Numbered from the stretch's first letter, positions 7,015 through 15,112 are shown. The stretch: DNA of 18,242 nt from Firmicutes bacterium UBA6132 (GCA_002435835.1 DIVM01000065.1:1-18242), one strand, 5' to 3'. Program-made: numbers and translations. Notes: generated by a model not told the origin, from the letters alone.

Positions 7015-9360
7015 TTAATCTCCTTTTATTATTTTAAATATTTCTGAATATTTCATTTTATTGGCATGTTTTCTCAATTTTTTTGAAACACTTACTTCAT
7101 CCAATTCAATATCATCAATTGCCTTCATTATTTTTTTGCTATCCAGAAGAAGCACAGCATCCAGCAAAGCCTTGATTTTATCCTTATTTATCTTCTGAAT
7201 TTCTTCAACGGATATCTCATCATCGACAGAAAAATCATCAGTATTTGATACGTAATCCTCATAAATGTATACTAAATTTAAGTGCTTAGCCATAATATTT
7301 AAAACCTCTTCCAGCATAAAAGGCTTTGCCAAAAAATCATCACAACCAGCAGCTAATATTGGTTTTATTTCTTCATCAAAAACGTGAGCGGAAAGAGCAA
7401 CAATTTTGGTATTTTTCCCGCCTTTAATCCCTCTAATTTGTCTTGTCGCTTCCAAGCCATCCATAACCGGCATCCGAATATCCATCCAAATAAAATCAGG
7501 TTGATATAGTTTAAACTTTTCTACTGCCTCCATTCCATTTTGGGCGGAGATTACCTTCATTTTTGCCATTTCCAACAATCTGACCATTAGTTGGCGACTT
7601 TCTGTGTTATCTTCTACAACTAAAATGCATGGTATATTGTGATGGGATTGCAAACCTATAACCTTTGACTTTTGACTATCTTTCACCAGCTCGGGACTTT
7701 TTTTGATCATTATTTCAAAACTGAAAGTACTACCTATGCCGGGTTGACTGGAAACCTTTATCTCTCCGCCCATTAATTTTACAAATTTCTGACTAATTGC
7801 CAGCCCCAGTCCCGTCCCCATATTACTTAAACCGTTACTGCTTATCTGTGAGAAAAATTTAAATAGCTTATCTGTCTCGCCTGGATCAATACCAACGCCT
7901 GTGTCCTCCACCGCAACCTTAAGCAAAAACGAGTCCTGAATGTAATTCTCCGCTGAAAACCTAACGTCTACTCCTCCTGTTTCTGTAAATTTTATGGCGT
8001 TTCCAATAAGGTTGATTAATACCATCTTGAGTTTAGTTTTGTCCCCCAGAACATATCTGGGAATGCTCCCTAACCCATGATAATTAAAATATACTCTCTT
8101 TGCGTCAACTTTTAATTCGAACATTTTTTTGATATCTATCGTTAGCTGCTGAAAGTCAAAGGTGTCTATATTCAAATCAATCTTTTCTGACTCAATTTTT
8201 GATATAACCAACACATCATTTATCAGAGAAAGCAAATGTTCTCCGCAACTATTAATGGTTTTAATACTATCAACGTTTTCTTCAGATAACGTAGAATCCC
8301 ACTGCATCACTTGTGAATAACCAAGAATAGCATTTAACGGGGTTCTCAGCTCGTGACTCATATTGGAAAGGAATCGACTTTTTGCTTTGTTAGCGCTTTC
8401 CGATTCTTCTTTAGCAGCAACAAGTTCGTCATTGGCTTTTTTCAGTTCAAGCGTCTTCCTCTTTACTTCTTTTTTTACAAAAATTACAAAGATAATCAGC
8501 AACAGAAATATCAGAGGAATCAGAATTTTGAATAGATATGTAATAATCTCAATCTTCGAAAGCTTGTTTTCAATTAAGAAAGGAAACCACTTATTATATA
8601 ATTCATTGTATCTGCCATTTTCCGAGACGATTGCCAGTCCTTCATTTAGTTTTGCCAGCAATTCCTTATCCCCTTCTTTGACAGCAAAACAAAATTTTTG
8701 TTCAAACCCGCTAAGTCTTGTTTTAGTACGAGTTATTCCATCATTGTCCAGCTCTGTAACAACTTTAATATTATTAAGATTCATATCATTTATCAGCTTT
8801 ATACCCACCAAGCTTTGTGCCAAAACAGCGTCATACTTCCCTGAACTTAATATTTCAAAAGCTTCCGTATATGATTTTGCCAGCACCAGCTTATCCGAAA
8901 AATTCATTCGTAGGGCAAATTCATGGGCATTGTCACCCTCCATCACGATAATTTCTTTTCCATAAAGATCACTTTCCGAATGAATTGTGTCATTATCCTC
9001 CCTAACAAAAATGTTCCCGTACATAACAATATATGGCACAGTAAAATCAAAATACTTTTCTCGCTCTTCGGTATATCCCACCAAAGGCAATACATCCAAT
9101 TTTCCAGATTGCAATTCATTTTTTAATGTATTCCATTGATCAATTTTAAATTCTATTTTGAGACCAGTTTCTTCAGCTACCGCTTTTAGTAATTCTACAG
9201 AAAATCCATCAGCCTCACCTTCGCTTGTAACTGAAAATGGAGGATAATCATATTCGGTCCCACTTTGATAAACCCGGACACTTTCTGCATAAGCTGAATC
9301 TACCCGCATAATGAAGCACAAAACGAACAGCACAGCCATTACAAACCACAACTTTTTCAT
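7015..9360 (-). CDS. Hybrid sensor histidine kinase with extracytoplasmic solute-binding domain
   Basis: The product has 781 residues. A signal peptide (1-25, ending SAYA) precedes a family-3 type solute-binding domain (about 27-262: DYPPFSV, DGFSVELLKAVAEETG, FDFTVPYI). A membrane segment lies at about 273-295 and a coiled linker at about 297-328. HisKA follows, with His336 in FLSNMSHELRTPLNAILG, then HATPase_c (Asn454 in the N box, DTGVG 486-490, GTGLGL 515-520). The receiver is at about 577-695 (phospho-acceptor Asp627, Lys679). The last 85 residues are helical and unassigned; they lack a clear HPt His motif. The protein probably senses a small polar ligand such as an amino acid outside the cell and passes phosphate through its own receiver or directly to the adjacent response regulator. 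ATG 9360 has GAAGGGGG about 8 bases upstream. It forms an operon with 5133-7010. Confidence 0.95.
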   Translation of the reverse strand: MKKLWFVMAVLFVLCFIMRVDSAYAESVRVYQSGTEYDYPPFSVTSEGEADGFSVELLKAVAEETGLKIEFKIDQWNTLKNELQSGKLDVLPLVGYTEEREKYFDFTVPYIVMYGNIFVREDNDTIHSESDLYGKEIIVMEGDNAHEFALRMNFSDKLVLAKSYTEAFEILSSGKYDAVLAQSLVGIKLINDMNLNNIKVVTELDNDGITRTKTRLSGFEQKFCFAVKEGDKELLAKLNEGLAIVSENGRYNELYNKWFPFLIENKLSKIEIITYLFKILIPLIFLLLIIFVIFVKKEVKRKTLELKKANDELVAAKEESESANKAKSRFLSNMSHELRTPLNAILGYSQVMQWDSTLSEENVDSIKTINSCGEHLLSLINDVLVISKIESEKIDLNIDTFDFQQLTIDIKKMFELKVDAKRVYFNYHGLGSIPRYVLGDKTKLKMVLINLIGNAIKFTETGGVDVRFSAENYIQDSFLLKVAVEDTGVGIDPGETDKLFKFFSQISSNGLSNMGTGLGLAISQKFVKLMGGEIKVSSQPGIGSTFSFEIMIKKSPELVKDSQKSKVIGLQSHHNIPCILVVEDNTESRQLMVRLLEMAKMKVISAQNGMEAVEKFKLYQPDFIWMDIRMPVMDGLEATRQIRGIKGGKNTKIVALSAHVFDEEIKPILAAGCDDFLAKPFMLEEVLNIMAKHLNLVYIYEDYVSNTDDFSVDDEISVEEIQKINKDKIKALLDAVLLLDSKKIMKAIDDIELDEVSVSKKLRKHANKMKYSEIFKIIKGD

Positions 9361-9751
9361 AAGTATTCCCCCTTCTCTCTAAAACTTATATATTTTATGA
9401 AACTAAATAAAGTAAGGAAATAAAAAAAATCGATCAAGTCCCACCACTGAAACATATCGACGCAGTACCTGAACTCAGATCCTTTTCTTTATTTGTTTTT
9501 CATAAATAAGCTAATATACCCTGTTTACTTGGTATAACTTTTATAAATTAACAATTTAACTAATATTTACCATATTATATATTATAACAGATACTACTTC
9601 TATAAGTCTATTTATTTCGACAAATTCTCTGTTTTTCTATTTTATTAGCAATTAATTATTCCGGTAATATCTCTATAACTTTATGTTTTAAAAAATTTTA
9701 GTACTGATTAATAAAACTTACGTAAAACAACAGAGGCGAACGTTTTGAATA
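9361..9751. other. Upstream region of the kinase operon; possible leader structure
   Basis: This is mostly A+T-rich, non-coding DNA. The exception is a more GC-rich island at about 9430-9485. On the minus strand it reads toward the kinase gene and ends in TGATCGA followed by eight T (9429-9422). TCGAT (about 9460) can pair with ATCGA (about 9431), and an inner TCAGT with a bulged ACTTGA, giving an imperfect hairpin before the T run. That resembles an attenuator, but I cannot match it to any riboswitch class. No strong promoter was identified. Confidence 0.3.
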
Positions 9752-9787
9752 ATAAAAAATCCGATTCAGTGCAGGCACCTCCTCGGA
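9752..9787 (-). terminator. Terminator of the methyltransferase gene
   Basis: On the minus strand the sequence TCCGA...TCGGA (9787-9760) encloses an inner GGTGC-CT-GCACT hairpin and is followed by TTTTTTATTATT. It lies about 15 bases past the stop codon of the gene at 9802-10476. Confidence 0.75.
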
Positions 9788-9801
9788 AAAAACTTTCTAT
9801 A

Positions 9802-10476
9802 CTATTTTTGCTTTTCAAGAATTAGAAAGAGACTTGATTCATCAACTTCCTCAATGTAATAATTGCATCCCGACGCTTCCCCAAATTTTATGAAATCATC
9901 CTTTGAAAATGTGATAGCAACAAACCCATCCTTGCATACAATTATTCCGTCTTTTGTTTTTTCTAAATCAATTTCTCCAAGCAGTCCATTATCTGACTGC
10001 TCTTGAAACCATGCCAATCTATGTTCCCAAAATTTTGAACTATATGTACTAAAATATGCTCTACCACCAGGAGTGAGTACCTTTAAGCATTGTTCAATCA
10101 AATGCATTGGTTGTCCCTTCATAGCAGATAAACCATTTTGCAAGCAAAGTACAACATCAAACTCTTCACCAAATTCAAGGTTGTGAGAATCCATCACCTT
10201 AATGTCACAGTTCGGACATTCTTTGATGTAATCCTTCCCAAGATCCACCGTTGCCTTTGATATATCAATTCCTACAACACTTTCCGTGAACGGTCCCAAT
10301 TCCTTGATGATACGTCCATATCCCGCTCCAACCTCCAACACTTTATCACTCTTGTTTAAATTTCGTTGGACAAAACTGATTTCTTCATCAAAATATCGCT
10401 TAATCCTTGGATACTTAGTTTGGTAAACCTGAAACAGTTTCGCAGAATTTAAATTTTCTTCATAATAATTAGACAT
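9802..10476 (-). CDS. Class I SAM-dependent methyltransferase
   Basis: The product has 224 residues. A Rossmann-type methyltransferase fold is shown by motif I VLEVGAGYG (46-54), the acidic ribose-binding residue in VVGIDIS (Asp71), VMDSHNLEF (95-102), FDVVLCLQNG (106-115) and LTPGGRAYFSTYS (134-146). The ATG at 10476 has a strong AGGAGGAG 5 bases upstream. The substrate is not evident; FSTYSSKFWEHRLAWF and GLLGEIDLEKTKDGIIVCKDGF look family-specific. It stands alone, with its own terminator. Bases 9974-10057 are repeated at 1-84. It lies next to an epimerase remnant, so it may once have been part of a larger surface-sugar or accessory cluster; this is inference. Length is usual for a single-domain methyltransferase. 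Confidence 0.92.
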   Translation of the reverse strand: MSNYYEENLNSAKLFQVYQTKYPRIKRYFDEEISFVQRNLNKSDKVLEVGAGYGRIIKELGPFTESVVGIDISKATVDLGKDYIKECPNCDIKVMDSHNLEFGEEFDVVLCLQNGLSAMKGQPMHLIEQCLKVLTPGGRAYFSTYSSKFWEHRLAWFQEQSDNGLLGEIDLEKTKDGIIVCKDGFVAITFSKDDFIKFGEASGCNYYIEEVDESSLFLILEKQK

Positions 10477-10688
10477 AATTCTCCTCCTAAATGATTTTAT
10501 AAAAAATTATATTATTAAGCTCAATAATAATCTTAATAAATAATGTTTTACAACAATTGAATTATACTATTCTACTGAAATATTATTTATTTGACATTTT
10601 GAAATTCAACATTGTACTTTATCCAATTTATACCATATTATAACATGAAATAGTATGATATTCAACTAATATTCACAAACAAATGTTC
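10477..10688. other. A+T-rich upstream region of the methyltransferase gene
   Basis: There is no coding frame. On the minus strand TTGTAA with TATTAT at 18-base spacing (about 10551-10522) is a weak promoter candidate. The sequence is otherwise featureless. Confidence 0.3.
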
Positions 10689-10848
10689 TCATTTCGATAA
10701 TTTCACCTTATAATAACCCGCATACCAATCTGCAATCCTTCTTCAATAGAAGTCTCCGGCTTAAACCCTACTGCATTGTATAACAAATCAGTACACGCAT
10801 AAGTAGCCGGTACATCACCATGTTTTTGCCAAATCAAAATATAATCCT
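10689..10848 (-). pseudogene. 3' remnant of an NAD-dependent nucleotide-sugar epimerase gene
   Basis: The minus-strand frame reads KHGDVPATYACTDLLYNA and VGFKPETSIEEGLQ, then shifts frame and continues DWYAGYYKVKLSK before a TGA at 10691-10689. This is the characteristic C-terminal end of UDP-glucuronate 4-epimerase-type short-chain dehydrogenases (GDV..TYAD ... GFKPxTSxxEGLxxFxxWY). The residues expected between EEGLQ and DWY (about KFA) are lost in a small out-of-frame deletion. Nothing of the N-terminal Rossmann domain is present upstream. It is clearly a dead fragment, and it implies that a surface polysaccharide gene once lay here or was carried in by recombination. Confidence 0.8.
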
Positions 10849-10962
10849 ATTATACTATCATTAGTTGTTATTTTTAGCACAAAACCAAACCACCATCATT
10901 AAATACATTTACATACTTTAATTCAATTTCACCCACATATATAAGCATATTATATTTTAGAG

Positions 10963-10976
10963 TTAAACGCGTTTAA
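10963..10976. promoter_or_regulatory. Palindromic operator candidate upstream of the flavoprotein gene
   Basis: TTAAACGCGTTTAA is a perfect 14-bp palindrome. It lies 8 bases before the -35 hexamer, centred about 50 bases upstream of the expected transcription start. It could be bound by the TetR regulator encoded at 13086-13772 or by another regulator. The same word is not seen in front of the TetR gene. Confidence 0.5.
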
Positions 10977-10984
10977 TTTATTTA

Positions 10985-11013
10985 TTGACATTTTATGGAT
11001 TCGTTACTATAAT
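10985..11013 (+). promoter_or_regulatory. Strong sigma-A promoter of the flavoprotein gene
   Basis: TTGACA (10985-10990), a 17-base spacer and TATAAT (11008-11013) form a perfect consensus. Transcription should start near 11020, giving a leader of about 55 bases to the ATG at 11075. Confidence 0.9.
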
Positions 11014-11074
11014 TAGTATAGATAGTTTGATTATTTTTAAACGATCTACAATAATTATTATGGGGAGAGATAAA

Positions 11075-13033
11075 ATGATTACAAAAAAGAAACGCTTAAT
11101 TAGTATCTTAATGACTTTTGTATTGCTTTTTATGGTAGGATGCAATAATGGTAATTCAAAAGAAACTGTAAGCAATGCACTATTCAAAGCAGGAACATAT
11201 ACATCAGAAGCCCAAGGAAATGGTGGACCTGTAAAAGTTGAAGTTACATTTACTGAGACAGAAATAAAGGATATTAAAATCCTTAGCCAAACAGAAACAA
11301 CAGGGCTTGGAGATGCAGCTTTAGAAAAGATTAGACTTAGTATACTGGAAGGTCAGACATTAGCTGTTGATTCCGTATCTGGAGCAACATACTCAAGTAC
11401 TGCTATTCTTAAAGCTGTTGAAGACTGTGTAAAACAGGCAGGGGGAGATGTAGAAGCATTAAAACAAAAACAAGTAAATTCTAAATCAGGCGAAGCTATA
11501 GAAAAATCTGCTGATGTAATAATTATTGGTGGAGGCGGTGCCGGATTCGCTGCTGCTACATCTGCAGCAGAAAACGGTTCATCAGTAATAATAATAGAAA
11601 AAAGTATTGCAATAGGTGGTAATACTATAAGAGCTGGTGGACAATACAACTCATATGATCCAGATAGACAAAAAAATAATAAAATGAATGATTCTCTTTT
11701 AAATGAATTAAAAGGATATTTAAATGATAATCCAGCGGATTACGGAGATTTTGCTCCTACACTTAAAACTTTACAAACTCAAATAAATGAATACATAGCT
11801 TCAGGAGATACAACAGTTCTTTTTGATTCACCTGAACTACATGCAATTCACGCTTACATTGGCGGTAAAAGAACTGACTTAAATGGCAAAGAAATAACAG
11901 GTAACTATGAATTAGTTACTACATTGACTAACAATGCTTTGCCTACACTTAAGTGGATTGAGGGTTTAGGTGCACAAATCAATGATGAAGTAGGTACTGT
12001 ACTTGGTGCTATTTGGCCAAGAAGCCATTCACCTTTACAACATACAGGAATAGGTTATCTAAAGCCACTCGAAGATGCAGCGGTTAAATTAGGAACTGAA
12101 ATTATGCTTGAAACAAAAGCTGAAGAACTTATAGTAGAAAACGGAAAAGTCGTAGGAGTAAAAGCTGTTAAATCAGACGGAACTCAAGTTACATTAAGAG
12201 CTAATAAAGGTGTTGTAATGGCAACAGGAGGATTTGGTGCAAATCCAGAAATGAGACAAAAATACAATACTTACTGGCCTGAAATGCCTCTTACAATGAA
12301 AACTACAAACACACCTGCAGCAACAGGAGATGGAATTGTAATGGGAGAAAAAGTTGGCGCACAATTATTAGGTATGGGATTCATTCAATTAATGCCAAGT
12401 TCACACCCTGATACAGGTTCATTGTCTGGTGGAGTATGGGGAAGTGCAGAAACACAGGTTTTCGTAAACAAAGACGGTAAGCGTTATGTAAACGAGTATG
12501 CAGAAAGAGATGTTCTTGCAAGTGCTGCATTAAAACAAGAAGACCAACTTTTCTATATAATTTGTGATAAAAACACAGCTGGAATAACTCCTGAAGGCAA
12601 GAACGTTTGGGGAGATGATGTTGAAAAATTAGTTGAAACAAAGAGCATTTACCGTGCTGATACATTAGAAGATTTAGCTATTCAATTAGGAATGGACAAA
12701 AATGCTTTAGTAGATGAAATAAACAAATATAACAGCTATATAGATAAAAAATCAGATCCTGAGTTTGGAAAATCAAACTTTGGAAGTAAAATTGAAACAG
12801 CTCCATTCTATGCAACACCAAGATCACCATCTGTTCATCATACAATGGGAGGATTGGCAATAGACAAATATGCAAGAGTTCTTGACGAAAACAATAATGT
12901 AATCCCTGGATTCTATGCTGCTGGAGAAGTAACAGGTGGAATTCATGCAGGTAACAGACTTGGCGGAAATGCTATCACTGATATCCTTGTATTCGGTAAA
13001 ATTGCAGGAGAAAGTGTTTCTCAACTGAAATAA
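11075..13033 (+). CDS. Lipoprotein FMN/FAD-dependent reductase, fumarate/urocanate reductase type (flavocytochrome c family without heme)
   Basis: The product has 652 residues. ATG 11075 follows GGGGAGAG; earlier in-frame starts overlap the promoter. The lipoprotein signal ends FMVGC (Cys23), so the enzyme is anchored outside the membrane. An FMN-binding domain (about 37-122) carries DSVSGAT, where FMN is joined covalently to Thr105 by an ApbE-type transferase, which is not in this window. The FAD/reductase domain (about 146-652) has VIIIGGGGAGFAAATSAA, ATGGFG and FYAAGEVTGG. Residues matching the fumarate reductase active site appear intact: His444 (SSHPD), Arg478 (YAERD), His588/589 (VHHTMGG), Arg628 (GNRLGG). 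No heme motif (CxxCH) is present, so electrons likely pass through FMN. The family reduces fumarate, urocanate, methacrylate or cinnamate-like enoates as terminal acceptors; the substrate here is unknown. The convergent TetR gene is a likely regulator. Confidence 0.93.
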   Translation: MITKKKRLISILMTFVLLFMVGCNNGNSKETVSNALFKAGTYTSEAQGNGGPVKVEVTFTETEIKDIKILSQTETTGLGDAALEKIRLSILEGQTLAVDSVSGATYSSTAILKAVEDCVKQAGGDVEALKQKQVNSKSGEAIEKSADVIIIGGGGAGFAAATSAAENGSSVIIIEKSIAIGGNTIRAGGQYNSYDPDRQKNNKMNDSLLNELKGYLNDNPADYGDFAPTLKTLQTQINEYIASGDTTVLFDSPELHAIHAYIGGKRTDLNGKEITGNYELVTTLTNNALPTLKWIEGLGAQINDEVGTVLGAIWPRSHSPLQHTGIGYLKPLEDAAVKLGTEIMLETKAEELIVENGKVVGVKAVKSDGTQVTLRANKGVVMATGGFGANPEMRQKYNTYWPEMPLTMKTTNTPAATGDGIVMGEKVGAQLLGMGFIQLMPSSHPDTGSLSGGVWGSAETQVFVNKDGKRYVNEYAERDVLASAALKQEDQLFYIICDKNTAGITPEGKNVWGDDVEKLVETKSIYRADTLEDLAIQLGMDKNALVDEINKYNSYIDKKSDPEFGKSNFGSKIETAPFYATPRSPSVHHTMGGLAIDKYARVLDENNNVIPGFYAAGEVTGGIHAGNRLGGNAITDILVFGKIAGESVSQLK

Positions 13034-13048
13034 GATAATAAAAAACAA

Positions 13049-13090
13049 AAATCTGAGGACAGATTAAAATCTGCATCAGATTTTTTTATT
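13049..13090. terminator. Bidirectional terminator between convergent genes
   Basis: Outer arms AAATCTGA (13049-13056) and TCAGATTT (13076-13083) enclose a second pair, CAGATT / AATCTG (13060-13065 / 13068-13073). A T run follows on the plus strand (TTTTTTTATTTTA). On the minus strand AGATTTTTGTTTTTTATT follows, so both the flavoprotein and TetR transcripts can end here. Confidence 0.85.
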
Positions 13091-13772
13091 TTATATTAAA
13101 ATTCTTTTCCATTTTTATTTCTATACTGTCGTAAATTTCTTTTGATTCTTGCAAAATATGAGATATTGCATTTTTTTCTAATCCAACTATTTTAAAATAC
13201 ATTTCAATTTCTTTTTCTGCAATGTGTTCGTGAGAACAATCTATATGTCCATCACTGTGTGTAATAATCAACCCGCTTATTATTGAAGAAAGGCTGTTCT
13301 GATAAATTTGCTTTTCAACTTTACTCAGTTTAATATCATATTCTTTTTCAAGAAAGTCGTAAATATTATTACCTGTAGTAGTTTTCATTAACCAGGTGTT
13401 TTCTATAGTCAGTATGTTTTCAAGACAAACTTCTTTCATAAATCGTTTATAGTTTTCATTAAGTCTTCGAAATGTAGTAAAAGCTCTCACTTCAACTGAA
13501 AACATAACAAGAGGATTATTCATATTCTCATATTCTTTATGTAGTTTATGGGTAATATTTTCTCTGATTGTTGCATTAAATTGATTTACAATTTGCAAAG
13601 CTAAATTTGCCTTACTCTGAAAATAGTAAGATACTAAAGCCCTGTTAACATTAGATGCATCAGAAATATTCCCTATTGATGTGTTGTAATATCCCTTTTC
13701 ATAAAATAGAGTTTTTGCAGTATCGAAAATATTTTGTTTTGTTTCATTGTAATCAATTGATTTATCTTCCAT
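13086..13772 (-). CDS. TetR/AcrR-family transcriptional regulator
   Basis: The product has 228 residues. The N-terminal TetR HTH spans about 12-60: NIFDTAKTLFYEKGYYNTSI, then ISDASNVNRALVSYYFQSKANLALQIV with the typical YYFxSK. The remaining helical part is the ligand/dimer domain, with no recognisable ligand signature. ATG 13772 is preceded by AAGGTGATACC. It converges with the flavoprotein gene and shares its terminator; such pairings often mean the regulator controls the neighbour in response to its substrate, which is inference. It has its own promoter with a palindrome in the leader, suggesting autoregulation. Confidence 0.93.
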   Translation of the reverse strand: MEDKSIDYNETKQNIFDTAKTLFYEKGYYNTSIGNISDASNVNRALVSYYFQSKANLALQIVNQFNATIRENITHKLHKEYENMNNPLVMFSVEVRAFTTFRRLNENYKRFMKEVCLENILTIENTWLMKTTTGNNIYDFLEKEYDIKLSKVEKQIYQNSLSSIISGLIITHSDGHIDCSHEHIAEKEIEMYFKIVGLEKNAISHILQESKEIYDSIEIKMEKNFNIK

Positions 13773-13788
13773 GGTATCACCTTATTAG

Positions 13789-13850
13789 TTTCATTTGAAA
13801 TATTTTTATTGTTTTTAATTAATAATATCGCACTTTTGAATTCTGGTCAA
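13789..13850 (-). promoter_or_regulatory. TetR gene promoter and leader palindrome
   Basis: On the minus strand TTGACC (13850-13845), 17 bases, then TATTAT (13827-13822) make a good sigma-A promoter. In the leader, TTTCA-TT-TGAAA (13789-13800) is a small palindrome between the start of transcription and the ribosome binding site, a plausible autoregulatory operator. Confidence 0.7.
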
Positions 13851-14045
13851 TAACTTATTATATATGAAAAAAAGGATAGATACTTTAGGTACCCATGCCT
13901 TTTCCATAATCGACTTATCTTGGGCCTTATCTTGGGCCTTTTGCTCAATAAAATATACGTTAATAGGCAACTTAACTAAAAAATAAGTTCTATCATCAGC
14001 GGTATCAAAAATAGGCTTATAACATATATTTTGCTCAAATTTCAA
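13815..14045 (-). pseudogene. Fragment of an AlbA/HATPase-type ATP-binding protein
   Basis: The frame encodes PIFDTADDRTYFLVKLPINVYF followed by EQKAQDKAQDK. A P-x-F-x-T-x-D-D-R-T-Y-F-L-V segment followed by QDK repeats is typical, from memory, of the C-terminal third of proteins annotated as ATP-binding with an AlbA-type DNA-binding domain. The repeat is a 12-bp tandem duplication (13915-13938). After it the sequence no longer resembles the family, and the N-terminal domains are missing. The only start is a TTG without a ribosome binding site, and it overlaps the TetR promoter. I call it a dead remnant; the family assignment is moderate. Confidence 0.55.
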
Positions 14046-14055
14046 TATTAATAAC

Positions 14056-14106
14056 TTAGTAACCAGGTAATTCTCTTTTACGCCTTAATTCTTCAAAACT
14101 GCTCAT
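14056..14106 (-). pseudogene. Truncated 5' end of a gene directly after WYL-B
   Basis: An ATG at 14106 with GGAGATGGAAAT in front opens a frame of 16 codons (MSSFEELRRKRELPGY) closed by TAA. It begins 17 bases after the WYL-B stop codon, so it probably marks the start of a former operon partner that was then lost. The adjoining ATP-binding protein fragment is in another frame and may be either the rest of the same gene or a separate remnant. A functional 16-residue peptide cannot be excluded. Confidence 0.4.
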
Positions 14107-14122
14107 ATTTCCATCTCCAACT

Positions 14123-15112
14123 TTAATTATACTTATTTATCATCTTCCTAACCTCTTCCTTCATCTCATCAACAAGCTTCGGAGGTGAAAGGACCTTTAC
14201 CCAGCTGCCTTGCGACAATAAATACATTTTAATACCATCACCAAATACTTCTGTTTCTATTAAATACGTTTTGCCATTAGAATCTATTATTTTTGCAGTT
14301 GGCAGCCTGTCAAGAATAGCTTGTACAGAAGGTCCTGAAAATTCAAACCTAACTTTTTGACACTTTCCAGGAAACATAAATTGTACTTTATTTTTAATTT
14401 CGCCCTCATCTATCCTGTAGCCATCTTCAAGTAAAAATTTCTTTTTATGCTTTATTATATTTACAATTTTATCTACTCTGTAATAAATTGGCTGAAAAGA
14501 ATTACCTTCAACATGAAAAGCAATCAGATAAAAGTAGTATTCACTAAACAATATAGCAATTGGCTTTATGCGCCTTTCAATACTTTTTCTATCCATTTTA
14601 TAATATTCTATAGTAATTTCATTTTTCTGATCAATAGTGTTAACTATCTGCCATAAGTTATAAATCACACTTTTACAGTCATGTTTTACTTCCTTGTAAT
14701 GATATAGCTCTTTTATGACAATGTCATCAAGCATTTTTCTATCTAAAGTTGAAGTCAACTTTTTTAGTTTCGAGATAATCTCTAAAACATCCATTCTACT
14801 TAAAGATCTACTTCCTACAATAATTTTAGTAATTGCAAACAGCTCTTTGTTAGATAAGAAGAAATCAAGCTGTAATACCTGTGAATTATCTTTGTATGGG
14901 GAATTAACAAATTCAGCATTGCCTACCAAATCACGATGGTCCGCTAAAAAGTTTTTTATATATTTTAAATCACGTGATATAGTTCTATTTGACACACCAT
15001 AATTTAATGCTAATTCTTTAACTGATATGCTATCTCCTTTGACTGCTTTGAAAAATATCTCAAGTAGCCTTTCTTTTGCATTATTATTTTCCAAACTTTT
15101 CACCTTCAGCAT
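14123..15112 (-). CDS. WYL-domain transcriptional regulator, copy B
   Basis: The product has up to 329 residues with the same layout as copy A: winged HTH (about 12-60), WYL domain (about 155-235) and C-terminal extension. The recognition region GVSNRTISRDLK is unchanged, so both copies probably bind the same DNA box. Differences cluster around residues 222-229 (FLLEDGYR versus FEIEYSYK) and at the C-terminal end (INKYN versus GERYG); the first cluster lies near the expected ligand or dimer surface. Here the outermost start is ATG (15112) without a ribosome binding site. As in copy A, a TTG six codons in (15094) has a spaced AAGGTG. It is downstream of the diguanylate cyclase gene and upstream of gene scraps. 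Confidence 0.9.
   Translation of the reverse strand: MLKVKSLENNNAKERLLEIFFKAVKGDSISVKELALNYGVSNRTISRDLKYIKNFLADHRDLVGNAEFVNSPYKDNSQVLQLDFFLSNKELFAITKIIVGSRSLSRMDVLEIISKLKKLTSTLDRKMLDDIVIKELYHYKEVKHDCKSVIYNLWQIVNTIDQKNEITIEYYKMDRKSIERRIKPIAILFSEYYFYLIAFHVEGNSFQPIYYRVDKIVNIIKHKKKFLLEDGYRIDEGEIKNKVQFMFPGKCQKVRFEFSGPSVQAILDRLPTAKIIDSNGKTYLIETEVFGDGIKMYLLSQGSWVKVLSPPKLVDEMKEEVRKMINKYN

Noticed and set aside
8500..8800. Heme or HPt domain in the kinase tail
   Set aside because: No CxxCH and no HPt-type His motif in the last 85 residues of the kinase, so the tail is left unassigned.
8363..8965. A 200-codon open frame on the plus strand opposite the kinase gene
   Set aside because: It is antisense to a fully supported histidine kinase, has serine/leucine-rich shadow composition and no ribosome binding site.
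10985..11074. Extended N-terminus of the flavoprotein starting at 10985
   Set aside because: This start lies on the -35 hexamer and would precede transcription; ATG 11075 has the ribosome binding site and gives a proper lipoprotein signal.
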